A stretch of 19,816 nucleotides of DNA from Collinsella sp. (GTDB taxonomy: Bacteria > Actinomycetota > Coriobacteriia > Coriobacteriales > Coriobacteriaceae), in assembly GCA_019414465.1 (NCBI GenBank), contig DXLY01000027.1, positions 1-19,816 of the forward strand, read 5' to 3'. The position numbers were made by a program, and so were the translations under genes. Positions within the stretch are counted from its first letter, which is position 1; each line of letters opens with the position of its first letter. Shown piece after piece: positions 1-6,872 of the stretch. The notes under the pieces were generated by a model that had not been told where the DNA came from, ran no database searches, and saw only the letters and a list, made by a program, of their open reading frames with translations.

Positions 1-322
1 GGCCCCCGCTCCCGCAGCACCGACCATCCCCGGGGACTTCCCCATCGATTTCGCGACCGAGGTCTTCTGCCCTAGTCCGCTGCTGCACCAGCTGTCGACT
101 TATCTCCCCTACGGCGCCGACACCCTCGGCATCGTCGGCGAGTACTACTGGATCGCCCGCGAGCGCGGTACCATCGAGGCCGCGCGAAACCGCGCAAGCT
201 TCCCCCTGCGCTACACGCAGGCCGGCGAGCGCCACGAAGTTACCGTGCGCGTCCGCCGCAACACCACCGGTGGCCTCGGATCCACCTGGGCCATCGATAA
301 AGTCGAAGAACCCGAGCAGTAA
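1..322 (+). CDS. C-terminal part of an unidentified protein (5' end outside window)
   Basis: An open frame enters from the left edge (first complete codon at base 2) and ends in TAA at 320-322, giving about 106 residues. The visible part opens with an Ala/Pro-rich linker (APAPAAPTIPGDFPID) and continues as a compact, probably soluble domain with many Arg and Glu residues and a Tyr-rich patch (EYYWIARERG), ending TWAIDKVEEPEQ. No membrane segment is visible. The G/C-rich third positions and the intrinsic terminator starting six bases after the stop support a real gene end. I do not recognise the family. The Ala/Pro start suggests a linker after an N-terminal module that lies outside the window. 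Confidence 0.7.
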   Translation, partial: APAPAAPTIPGDFPIDFATEVFCPSPLLHQLSTYLPYGADTLGIVGEYYWIARERGTIEAARNRASFPLRYTQAGERHEVTVRVRRNTTGGLGSTWAIDKVEEPEQ

Positions 323-328
323 CGACAA

Positions 329-368
329 ACGGCTCAAATCCAAATCAGGATTTGGGCCGTTTTTATTT
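329..368 (+). terminator. Intrinsic terminator of the leftmost gene
   Basis: A 13-bp stem (329-341 pairing with 348-360, one G-T wobble) closes a six-base loop and is followed by a T-rich run from 360. It lies just after the TAA of the plus-strand gene, so it is a standard Rho-independent terminator for it. Confidence 0.88.
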
Positions 369-374
369 GTTGAT

Positions 375-533
375 GTTGCGTAACCAACAGCGAGCGGGCC
401 GCAAGTGCCCCAGGTTGCCGTGAAAGAGGAGCGACGCGTACTTCGGTACGCGAGCGACGGCTTGAACGGCAAGATGGGGTGCTTGCGACCTGCGCAGCGT
501 CGAGCAGTTACGCGGTTTGGAAAACCGCGTAAC
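375..533. repeat. Long imperfect palindromic intergenic element with TTCG-capped core hairpin
   Basis: This gap between two converging genes is filled by one structured element. A 28-base arm at 394-421 matches the reverse complement of 466-493 at 22 of 28 positions. At the centre a perfect 7-bp stem (435-441 with 446-452) is capped by TTCG. A separate perfect 12-bp hairpin (507-518 with 522-533, loop GGA) ends four bases from the ettA stop codon, and the outer sequence GCGTAAC at 378-384 is complementary to GTTACGC at 507-513. There is no T-tract, so it is not a typical terminator. The layout resembles a dispersed palindromic repeat, and I recall similar sequence in Collinsella genomes, but only one copy lies in this window. 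Confidence 0.65.
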
Positions 534-536
534 GAT

Positions 537-2216
537 CTAGTCGCGCGTCAGCTTACGGTGGATACGATGCGGCTGGGCCGCGTCCTCGCCCAGGCGCTCG
601 ATGCGGTTGGCCTGATAGGCCTCGAAGTTGCCCTCGAACCAATACCAGTTGCCCGGGTTCTCGTCGGTGCCTTCCCACGCCAGAATGTGCGTGGCGACGC
701 GGTCCAGGAACATACGGTCATGGCTAATGACCACCGAGCAGCCCGGGAACTCGAGCAGCGCCGCTTCGAGCGAGGACAGCGTCTCGACGTCGAGGTCGTT
801 CGTAGGCTCGTCGAGGAGCAGCAGGTTGCCGCCCTGCTTGAGCGTGAGCGCCAGGTTCAGACGGTTGCGCTCGCCACCGGAAAGTACGCCAGCGCGCTTC
901 TGCTGGTCCTGGCCCTTAAAGCCAAAGCTCGCCACATAAGCGCGGCTCGGAACCTCGGTCTCGCCGACCATCATGTGGTCCAGGCCGTCCGAGACGACCT
1001 CCCATAGGTTCTTATCGGGGTCGATGCCGGAACGGTTCTGGTCGACATAGGAGATCTTGACGGTCTCGCCCACCTCAAGCTCGCCCGAAGTCAGCGGCTC
1101 CAGACCCACAATCGTCTTGAACAGCGTGGTCTTACCGACACCGTTGGGGCCGATGACGCCCACGATGCCGTTGCGCGGCAGGGTGAACGAAAGGTCATCG
1201 ATGAGCACGCGGCCATCGAACTCCTTGTGCAGATGATGGGCCTCGAGCACCTTGTTGCCCAAACGCGGGCCCACAGGGATGCGGATGTCGGTCCAGTCGA
1301 GCTTCTGGCTTGCGCGGGCCTCGGCCTCCATCTCCTCGTAGCGAGCCAGACGGGCCTTGTTCTTTGCCTGGCGAGCCTTGGGCGAGCTGCGCACCCACTC
1401 GAGCTCGGCCTCCATGCGCTTGGCGAGCTTGGCGTCACGATTGCCCTGTGCCTCGATACGCGCGGCCTTGGTCTCCAGATACGTGGAATAGTTGCCCTTG
1501 TAGGGATAAAGGTGACCGCGGTCGACCTCGCAGATCCACTCGGCAACGTTATCCAGGAAGTAGCGATCGTGCGTGACGGCAAGCACCGCGCCCTGGTAGT
1601 TGTGCAGGAAGTGCTCGAGCCACAGGATCGACTCGGCGTCCAGGTGGTTCGTGGGCTCGTCGAGCAGCAGCAGGTCGGGAGCCTCGAGCAGCAGCTTGCA
1701 CAGGGCCACGCGACGGCGCTCGCCGCCGGAAAGCACGTTGACCGGCATGTCGGAATCGGGCAGCTGCAGGGCGTCCATGGCCTGGCCGAGCTTGGAATCG
1801 ATATCCCAGCCATCGGCGGCATCGATCTCGTCCTGGAGCTTGCCCATCTCGGCCATGAGGGCATCCATGTCGCAATCCGGGTCGCACATCTCCTCGCCGA
1901 TCTTGTTGAAGCGATCGACCTTGGCGATCATATCGCCAAACGCCATGCGCACGTTCTCGATGACGGTCTTGTCATCGTCGAGCGGCGGCTCCTGCTGCAG
2001 GATGCCCACGGTGTAGCCGGGGGTGAGCCTGGCATCGCCGTTGGAGACCTCCTCGATGCCGGCCATGATCTTGAGCAGGGTCGACTTGCCCATGCCGTTG
2101 GGACCCACGACGCCGATCTTGGCACCGGGGTAGAAGCTCAGGGTCACGTCGTCAAGGATCACCTTGTCGCCATGGGCCTTGCGAGCCTGATACATCTGGT
2201 AGATAAACTCCGCCAT
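537..2216 (-). CDS. ettA: Energy-dependent translational throttle protein EttA (ABC-F ATPase)
   Basis: This cytosolic ABC-F protein binds the ribosomal E site and couples elongation to the ATP/ADP ratio; it is not a transporter. Length (559 aa) matches the family. The first ABC domain has Walker A GPNGMGKST at residues 38-46, signature LSGGE at 162-166 and Walker B LLLLDEP at 182-188. The second has GPNGVGKTT at 356-364, LSGGE at 445-449 and LLLLDEP at 465-471. There are no transmembrane segments. The interdomain linker (about 240-305) carries the Arg/Lys-rich SPKARQAKNKARLARYEE stretch typical of EttA, which separates it from Uup, YheS and antibiotic-resistance ABC-F proteins. The start ATG follows an AAAGGA-type site at a slightly long spacing. 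It is transcribed alone, downstream of the sdpI-like gene. Confidence 0.95.
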   Translation of the reverse strand: MAEFIYQMYQARKAHGDKVILDDVTLSFYPGAKIGVVGPNGMGKSTLLKIMAGIEEVSNGDARLTPGYTVGILQQEPPLDDDKTVIENVRMAFGDMIAKVDRFNKIGEEMCDPDCDMDALMAEMGKLQDEIDAADGWDIDSKLGQAMDALQLPDSDMPVNVLSGGERRRVALCKLLLEAPDLLLLDEPTNHLDAESILWLEHFLHNYQGAVLAVTHDRYFLDNVAEWICEVDRGHLYPYKGNYSTYLETKAARIEAQGNRDAKLAKRMEAELEWVRSSPKARQAKNKARLARYEEMEAEARASQKLDWTDIRIPVGPRLGNKVLEAHHLHKEFDGRVLIDDLSFTLPRNGIVGVIGPNGVGKTTLFKTIVGLEPLTSGELEVGETVKISYVDQNRSGIDPDKNLWEVVSDGLDHMMVGETEVPSRAYVASFGFKGQDQQKRAGVLSGGERNRLNLALTLKQGGNLLLLDEPTNDLDVETLSSLEAALLEFPGCSVVISHDRMFLDRVATHILAWEGTDENPGNWYWFEGNFEAYQANRIERLGEDAAQPHRIHRKLTRD

Positions 2217-2400
2217 ATGTCTGTTCTATCCTTTCTACCTGCTGTTTCCCTATTCTTGATTCGCTTTAGTGGAAACGAAATGAGGGAACCTGCTCTGAAA
2301 CGTAACGAAAAAGGGTCATGGTTGCCCACACCCCCTAATACTACCTGGGAAAAGTCCCCCGGAACATACTATGAACTGCGTACGCTAGTTTTCCGCAACC
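2217..2400 (-). other. Leader and probable promoter region of ettA
   Basis: This 184-base gap lies between the sdpI-like stop codon and the ettA start. It must contain the ettA leader, but I find no convincing -35/-10 pair. The stretch at 2313-2378 is rich in G-runs and C-runs, including GGGA-AAAG-TCCC at 2349-2360. It contains no ribosome-bound open frame on either strand. Confidence 0.35.
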
Positions 2401-3105
2401 TTAACGAGCGGCTCGCTGCGATTTGCGCCACAACAGATACGAGTAGACGTAGACGGCTCCAACCGAACCAAACGCCAGAACCGCAATCACCGCGGCGACG
2501 ACTTCACTCGAAAGCACGCTGCCTGCCACGCCCATCACAATCAGGCCAATACCCAGCACCATAAAGCAGGCGCCGCCAAAACGCTGCGTACGGCGCCAGT
2601 TCTCGGGATCGGCAAGCGCCCAGGGTGTCTTGATACCGAGCGTATAGTTCTGCTTCACACGCGGCAAGTAGTTGCCTACGCCGATGAACAGCAAACCGAC
2701 AACACCGGAAATCAGCACGTTAACCGAACCGACCGCCGGCACCACGCCCCAGACCGTAAGCTCTCCCAGCCAGCTTATGGCGCACATGAACAAGGTGAAG
2801 GCGATTACGAAGCCCTGGTAGAACTTGCCCGAGGTTCGATATGCCTCACCTTTGGGGTCGATGCGCGGCACCACGCAGAACATTGCGAGAAGCGCCAGAG
2901 GCAGCACGCCGAGCGCGGAGGCCATCCAGCTAGGACCCCAACCGTCGACGGCGCCGTTCGCGCCCCAGTGCGTGGGAATCTGCGCAGGCAAGCTCGGCAT
3001 CACCATGAGGTGCGCAGCAACATTAATAGCGCAGACCACAACAAGCATGACCCACACGCGCGGAGATACCCCCGTGGCGTGAATTCCCTTGTTTTCATTA
3101 TTCAT
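2401..3105 (-). CDS. SdpI-family integral membrane protein
   Basis: A 234-residue membrane protein related to Bacillus subtilis SdpI, which gives immunity to the SdpC toxin and signals to the SdpR repressor. After a short polar N-terminus comes a membrane helix, then the DUF1648 motif LPAQIPTHWGANGAVDGWG, further hydrophobic helices, and the SdpI-family signature GNYLPRVKQNYTLGIKTPW followed by LADPENWRRTQRFGG. Two more helices precede an Arg/Lys-rich tail, for about six to seven segments in all. I chose the ATG at 3105 (MNNENK), preceded by GAAGG; a GTG at 3114 is possible. The start overlaps the arsR stop, indicating translational coupling. No SdpC-like toxin gene is nearby, so the role may be envelope-stress or bacteriocin immunity rather than self-immunity. 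Confidence 0.85.
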   Translation of the reverse strand: MNNENKGIHATGVSPRVWVMLVVVCAINVAAHLMVMPSLPAQIPTHWGANGAVDGWGPSWMASALGVLPLALLAMFCVVPRIDPKGEAYRTSGKFYQGFVIAFTLFMCAISWLGELTVWGVVPAVGSVNVLISGVVGLLFIGVGNYLPRVKQNYTLGIKTPWALADPENWRRTQRFGGACFMVLGIGLIVMGVAGSVLSSEVVAAVIAVLAFGSVGAVYVYSYLLWRKSQRAAR

Positions 3106-3376
3106 CCTTATCACCTTCAGTGTCTGTAAAGCCCATAAACCAGCCGATCAAGTCCTGCATGACGGTGGTGTTTAAGCTGTATACGATGTTTTGGCCATGA
3201 CGTTCGTCGGTCACCAACCCGGCGTTTTTGAGCGTCGCCAAGTAATGGCTCAACGACGGCTTGCTGATGTCAAAATGCTCGGCAAGCTCCCCGGCCGTGC
3301 GATTGCCCTCGCGCAGCAGTTCCAAAATACGCCGCCGCGTAGGATCGGCCAGCGCTTTAAAACCCTCTCCCGGCAT
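3098..3376 (-). CDS. ArsR-family winged-helix autorepressor (SdpR-like)
   Basis: A 92-residue ArsR/SmtB-type repressor. The whole protein is one winged helix-turn-helix: FKALADPTRRRILELLREG (helices 1-2), AGELAEHFDISKPSLSHYLATLKNAGLV (recognition helix) and DERHGQNIVYSLN (wing). The metal-binding ELCVCDL motif of arsenic and cadmium sensors is absent, which fits the SdpR-like autorepressor subgroup. The ATG at 3376 is preceded by AGGAGG at ideal spacing; an in-frame ATG at 3394 lies upstream of that site and is unlikely. It overlaps the sdpI-like gene by eight bases, and a palindromic operator lies just upstream. In B. subtilis SdpR represses its own operon until SdpI sequesters it at the membrane, and the same circuit is plausible here. 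Confidence 0.87.
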   Translation of the reverse strand: MPGEGFKALADPTRRRILELLREGNRTAGELAEHFDISKPSLSHYLATLKNAGLVTDERHGQNIVYSLNTTVMQDLIGWFMGFTDTEGDKDE

Positions 3377-3410
3377 AGGACCTCCTCTCAGCACCCCTCA
3401 TGACGCGCAC

Positions 3411-3439
3411 ACTCTACTCGATATTTAGATGTTTGTCTA
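3411..3439 (-). promoter_or_regulatory. Probable promoter of the arsR-sdpI operon
   Basis: On the minus strand TAGACA (3439-3434) and TAGAGT (3416-3411) are separated by 17 bases, matching the -35/-10 consensus at five and four of six positions. The arsR start is about 35 bases downstream. The -35 box lies inside the palindromic operator. Confidence 0.5.
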
Positions 3440-3448
3440 ACTATCTAA
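3425..3448. promoter_or_regulatory. Probable ArsR/SdpR operator
   Basis: An AT-rich dyad in GC-rich DNA: TTAGAT at 3425-3430 and its inverted copy ATCTAA at 3443-3448, with a further inverted half site GTCTAA at 3435-3440. It covers the predicted -35 box, the position expected for autorepression by the adjacent repressor. Confidence 0.6.
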
Positions 3449-3458
3449 TCTTGTACTC

Positions 3459-3493
3459 AAAAAATAGCCGCCTTCGCGTAATGCGAAGACGGC
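3459..3493 (-). terminator. Intrinsic terminator upstream of the arsR operator
   Basis: On the minus strand an 11-bp stem (3493-3483 with 3477-3467, one mismatch) and five-base loop are followed by TA and six T residues (3464-3459). It cannot end arsR, which starts downstream of it, and no protein gene precedes it on this strand. It therefore must end a short separate transcript or act as a leader attenuator. Confidence 0.8.
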
Positions 3494-3553
3494 CACTTCT
3501 CACGCTACAAACGTGTTTGGGAGTTGGCCAACCCGCTGCAACGGGTGCCATCT
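3459..3553 (-). ncRNA. Candidate small RNA of about 95 nt
   Basis: A promoter-like pair at 3587-3559 and the strong terminator at 3459-3493 define a short transcript with no credible open frame. The body folds: ACCCG-TTGCAG-CGGGT forms a hairpin at 3526-3541; GGCCA and TGGCC (about 3521 and 3491) can close a longer arm containing CACG/CGTG; the terminator is the third stem. It does not resemble SRP RNA (no GGAA-loop core), a tRNA or tmRNA, and is shorter than typical 6S RNA. An alternative is an attenuated long leader for the arsR-sdpI operon. The call rests only on sequence signals. Confidence 0.45.
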
Positions 3554-3558
3554 GTTTC

Positions 3559-3587
3559 ATCTTATGAGAATCCCCGCCTCATTTCAA
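3559..3587 (-). promoter_or_regulatory. Probable promoter of the candidate small RNA
   Basis: Minus strand TTGAAA (3587-3582), 17-base spacer, TAAGAT (3564-3559). The -35 matches the sigma-70 consensus at five of six positions and the -10 at four of six. No gene other than the short terminated transcript follows closely. Confidence 0.45.
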
Positions 3588-3601
3588 CAAAACCCCAAGG
3601 G

Positions 3602-3631
3602 TTCAAATGGAATCGCGATAATACCTATAAT
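3602..3631 (+). promoter_or_regulatory. Probable promoter of tcdA-tatD
   Basis: A perfect TATAAT at 3626-3631 is preceded at 18 bases by TTCAAA (3602-3607). The tcdA start codon is 45 bases downstream of the -10 box. Confidence 0.6.
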
Positions 3632-3675
3632 GGCGATAGCTAAAACACGATTCGCTTCCCCATCGGAGGATGTTT

Positions 3676-4473
3676 ATGACCGAAACCGTAGCCGCTTCAC
3701 CCATCGAGACGCGCGACACCAAGCTCGAAATCATCATGGGCCGCGAGGCACTCGATAAACTCGCCAACGCCACGGTGCTGGTGCTCGGCTGCGGAGGCGT
3801 GGGCTCTAACTGCTGCGAGGCACTTGCCCGCGGCGGCATTGGCCATTTCGTAATTCTGGATAAAGACATCATCGCGCCCAGCAACATTAACCGTCAGGCC
3901 ATTGCCTTTCATAGCACCATCGGCAAGCGCAAAGTGGACGTTATGGAGGCTATGATCCACGACATCAACCCTGCCGCCACCGTCATCAAACGCACCGAAT
4001 ACCTGTTGAGCGACAACATTGACGGGTTCTTCGCGAGCGTTCTGGAGCAGACGGATGGCAAGATCGACTACGTCATCGACGCCATCGACACCATCTCCGC
4101 CAAGCTCGCAGTTGCCAAATATGCTCAGGACCACGACATTCGCCTGGTGAGCTCCATGGGCGGCGGCAACAAGCTGCATCCCGAGTGCCTGCGCTTTGCC
4201 GACATTTTCGAAACGGTCCGCGATCCCATGAGCCGCATCATGCGCAAAGAGTGCAAGAAGCGCGGCATCAAAAGTCTTCATGTGCTGTTTAGCTGCGAGG
4301 AATCGGTTAAGACACAGCCCCGCGACCCTTCCAACATCCACGAGCGTACCGAGCTCGGAACCGCCAGCTTTATGCCGCCCATCATGGGTCAGATGATTGC
4401 CGGCGAGGTTATCCGCCAGATCAGCGGCCGCGGCGCTGAGCGCGTACGCTCCGATGGCCAGCGCCTAGACTAG
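3676..4473 (+). CDS. tcdA: tRNA threonylcarbamoyladenosine dehydratase (TcdA/CsdL/YgdL family)
   Basis: An E1-like (MoeB/ThiF-fold) enzyme that uses ATP to convert t6A at position 37 of ANN-decoding tRNAs to its cyclic form. The 265-residue protein has the Rossmann motif LVLGCGGVGSNCCEALAR (about residues 35-52), the acidic strand end VILDKD (59-64) and the NINRQ motif (70-74), then KRKVDVMEAMIHDINP and DYVIDAIDTISAKL, all in family order. Length agrees with TcdA rather than the longer MoeB or ubiquitin E1. GGAGG at 3665-3669 sits six bases before the ATG at 3676; the upstream in-frame ATG at 3670 directly abuts that site and is rejected. A tatD-like gene follows after 14 bases. Confidence 0.92.
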   Translation: MTETVAASPIETRDTKLEIIMGREALDKLANATVLVLGCGGVGSNCCEALARGGIGHFVILDKDIIAPSNINRQAIAFHSTIGKRKVDVMEAMIHDINPAATVIKRTEYLLSDNIDGFFASVLEQTDGKIDYVIDAIDTISAKLAVAKYAQDHDIRLVSSMGGGNKLHPECLRFADIFETVRDPMSRIMRKECKKRGIKSLHVLFSCEESVKTQPRDPSNIHERTELGTASFMPPIMGQMIAGEVIRQISGRGAERVRSDGQRLD

Positions 4474-4487
4474 CGGAGCGCGCCGAG

Positions 4488-5270
4488 ATGGAGCCCCGGT
4501 TATTTGATGCACACTGCCATCTTGATTTAATGGCTCACCCGGACGCCGTTGCCGATGAGGCAACGGCGCTGGGCTTGGGTCTATTTGATTGCGGCGTCGA
4601 TCCACGCGACTTCGCTAACGCACATGGACGAACCCGTCGCCCTCCTACCGTCATCAAGGGTATCGGCCTCCATCCCTGGTGGCTCGCCGACGGCCGCTGC
4701 GGTCCTGCCGAAGTCAATCTGCTTTGCGAAGTTGCTGCCCACGAGCACTATATCGGCGAGGTGGGACTCGACTTTTCCGCGCGCTTTGCCGGAAGCGAAC
4801 CACTTCAAATACAGGCATTTGACCGGCTCTGCGATACACTCGTGCAGCATCCTCTTGCCGGGCGCGTGATATCAATTCACGCCGTTCGTTCAGCAGGAGC
4901 CGCACTGGACGTCCTCGAATCGCATGGACTACTCATCCCAAACCCCGACTCCCCCGCTATCATCTTCCACTGGTTTAGCGGTACTTCGGACGAACTCGTC
5001 CGCGCGCGAAACGCAGGCTGCTATTTCTCCGTGAACGAGCGTATGCTCGCATCTAGACGAGGACGCGAATATGCCCGACAGATTCCACTCGACCGTCTAC
5101 TGCTCGAGACCGATGCGCCGGCCGAGCCAAACACGGAAACAAGCGCGCAGTCGCTCATCACATCGCTCACAAGGACCTCGATGCGCATTGCCTCACTCAA
5201 AAACTGTGATGCAAAGCGCATCGAGTCGGCAGTTTTAGCAAATGCGCACTCTGTTTTTGACCTTCGCTAA
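4488..5270 (+). CDS. TatD-family metal-dependent hydrolase (putative DNase)
   Basis: A 260-residue TIM-barrel hydrolase of the TatD family, whose members are divalent-metal nucleases or phosphodiesterases. Every metal ligand is present in order: AHCHLD with H9 and H11, GEVGLDFS with E91, SIHAVRSA with H131, IIFHWFSG with H161 and LLLETDAP with D209. The protein is shorter and more divergent than E. coli TatD, and the exact substrate cannot be read from sequence. It begins 14 bases after the tcdA stop and should share its transcript; the ribosome site is weak (GCGGAGCG). An imperfect hairpin follows the TAA. The next gene runs in the opposite direction. Confidence 0.86.
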   Translation: MEPRLFDAHCHLDLMAHPDAVADEATALGLGLFDCGVDPRDFANAHGRTRRPPTVIKGIGLHPWWLADGRCGPAEVNLLCEVAAHEHYIGEVGLDFSARFAGSEPLQIQAFDRLCDTLVQHPLAGRVISIHAVRSAGAALDVLESHGLLIPNPDSPAIIFHWFSGTSDELVRARNAGCYFSVNERMLASRRGREYARQIPLDRLLLETDAPAEPNTETSAQSLITSLTRTSMRIASLKNCDAKRIESAVLANAHSVFDLR

Positions 5271-5295
5271 CCCCTGTGGCAAAAATGCCAAGGGG
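5271..5295. terminator. Hairpin between convergent genes, possible bidirectional terminator
   Basis: CCCCTGTGGC at 5271-5280 pairs with GCCAAGGGG at 5287-5295 with one bulge, directly after the tatD stop and downstream of the convergent FGGY kinase gene. There is no clean T-tract on either side, so termination is uncertain. The rest of the gap to 5348 shows nothing. Confidence 0.4.
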
Positions 5296-5348
5296 CATGC
5301 GAATCGCACAACGCAGTCCCTATTGAAAGACAGTACAATTCGGCAGCA

Positions 5349-6866
5349 TTACACCAATTCATGCATGAGATCACGGTTGCGTGCATACAATTCGTCAAAG
5401 ATATGGCGGCGCGACGCATATAACTCGTGGGCAGCCATATCGGGCACGATTGTTTGCGCAACGCCAAGGACTTGGGCGAGTTCATCCCATGATGCATAGG
5501 CGCCACCTGCGAGAGCTGCCATGATGGCATCACCGAAGCATGCGCCCACCGTAACCTTGGCAACCGAGACCTCGCGCCCGCATACGTCGGCGATAGCTTG
5601 CATCCAAACTGGATTCTTGGTTCCACCTCCGACAAGCATAATGCGCCCAATTGGCAGTCCATGCTCTCGCTCGATAATGTCGACATGGGATGCAACGGTA
5701 TACGCGACGCCTTCCAAGGCGGCGCGAACCATATGGGCTCGCGTATGCCTTCCGGTCAGGCCAAAGAAGACGCCACGCGCCTCGGTATCGTTGAGCGGAG
5801 TACGCTCCCCCGCAAAGTACGGCAGACACAGGAGCCCATCGGCACCCGGCGCCACATCGGCGGCATCATGCGCCATAACCGAATACGCATCGGGGCCACC
5901 GTGGCCCTCGGCCTCTACGGCGTCGCGATACAGCTCTTGGCGCAACCACGATGTGAGTGCACCCGCTGTATTGGTCCCCGCGCAGATCCCGTAAGTTCCG
6001 GGAATGATAAACGTCCCTGGCCACAGGCGAGCATCATCGACCATATGATCAGCTAAGTAGATGAAATACGCCGTGCTCCCCAACTGAACCATCATATCGC
6101 CGGGACGAAATACACCCGTCGAAATGGCCTCGGCACCAGAGTCGCCCGTTCCCACCAAGACAGGTGTCCCTGCCGCGAGCCCCGTCGCCTCAGCCGCACG
6201 CTGCGTAATCACCCCGGCAATATCGGTAGCCGACATTACCTCCGCCATCTGGTCAGGCCGGCAGAAACGAGCACATTCCCGAGCATCAACCTTCCAAGTG
6301 TAGCGATCGTATAGGGGAAGAAAATCCTCCGCCAAATAACGGTCCACCGTAAAACGCCCCGTCAACTTCGCGCACAGAAACGATGACGCCGTCAGGAACT
6401 TCGCGGCACGTTCGTGCACCTCGGGCATATTCTCCTTAAACCACAAGATCTTTGGAGCAATATCTGACGAACAGGGATCGTGCCCGAAAAGCTCGCGTGC
6501 GCGATCTGACCCATATTCGGAAAGAAGCTCGTCAATCTGCGGCTTCGAGCGTGCATCGACTCCATATAAAATCGCGGGCGCCAGCGCGTTGCACTCGGTA
6601 TCGACCGGTACGCAGTCGCAACCCAATGCGGAAAGGCCCACGCATCCGATCTGCGCCGCATTAACCCCCGATCGCACCACCAGCTCGCGCGACAAGCGGC
6701 AAAAATCGCCCCACCAAACTGCCTCCGCATCATGCTGGTACCATCCATCACGCGGGTTGTCCGTCTCGTGTCCACAAGAGGCTTGGCAAACGATGTTGCA
6801 TCGATCATCGATTAAAACGCCTTTAGAGGCGCTTGTCCCAATATCAATACCCAGATAGAACGCCAT
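5349..6866 (-). CDS. FGGY-family carbohydrate kinase (xylulokinase-like)
   Basis: A cytosolic ATP-dependent sugar kinase of 505 residues, the usual FGGY length. It opens with the phosphate-binding hairpin YLGIDIGTSASKGVLID (residues 4-20), has the catalytic aspartate in VLVGTGDSG (D242), the conserved YFAGERTP (350-357) and the C-terminal adenosine motif LVGGGTKNPVWMQ (411-423). It is nearest in style to xylulokinases, but the substrate (pentulose, hexulose or polyol) cannot be told from sequence. It starts six bases after the BtpA-like gene stop, with a GAGGGGAG ribosome site overlapping that stop, and is the last gene of the long operon. Its presence beside two PfkB kinases implies more than one phosphorylation step in the pathway. 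Confidence 0.88.
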   Translation of the reverse strand: MAFYLGIDIGTSASKGVLIDDRCNIVCQASCGHETDNPRDGWYQHDAEAVWWGDFCRLSRELVVRSGVNAAQIGCVGLSALGCDCVPVDTECNALAPAILYGVDARSKPQIDELLSEYGSDRARELFGHDPCSSDIAPKILWFKENMPEVHERAAKFLTASSFLCAKLTGRFTVDRYLAEDFLPLYDRYTWKVDARECARFCRPDQMAEVMSATDIAGVITQRAAEATGLAAGTPVLVGTGDSGAEAISTGVFRPGDMMVQLGSTAYFIYLADHMVDDARLWPGTFIIPGTYGICAGTNTAGALTSWLRQELYRDAVEAEGHGGPDAYSVMAHDAADVAPGADGLLCLPYFAGERTPLNDTEARGVFFGLTGRHTRAHMVRAALEGVAYTVASHVDIIEREHGLPIGRIMLVGGGTKNPVWMQAIADVCGREVSVAKVTVGACFGDAIMAALAGGAYASWDELAQVLGVAQTIVPDMAAHELYASRRHIFDELYARNRDLMHELV

Positions 6867-6872
6867 AGGTGC

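Noticed and set aside
2319..2339. Possible six-codon leader peptide on the plus strand (ATG to TAA)
   Set aside because: No ribosome site, and no plus-strand gene follows that it could regulate.
1227..2564. 445-codon plus-strand frame opposite ettA
   Set aside because: It lies antisense to a complete EttA, crosses the intergenic gap, has no ribosome site and encodes no known motif; long antisense frames are common in this GC-rich codon usage.
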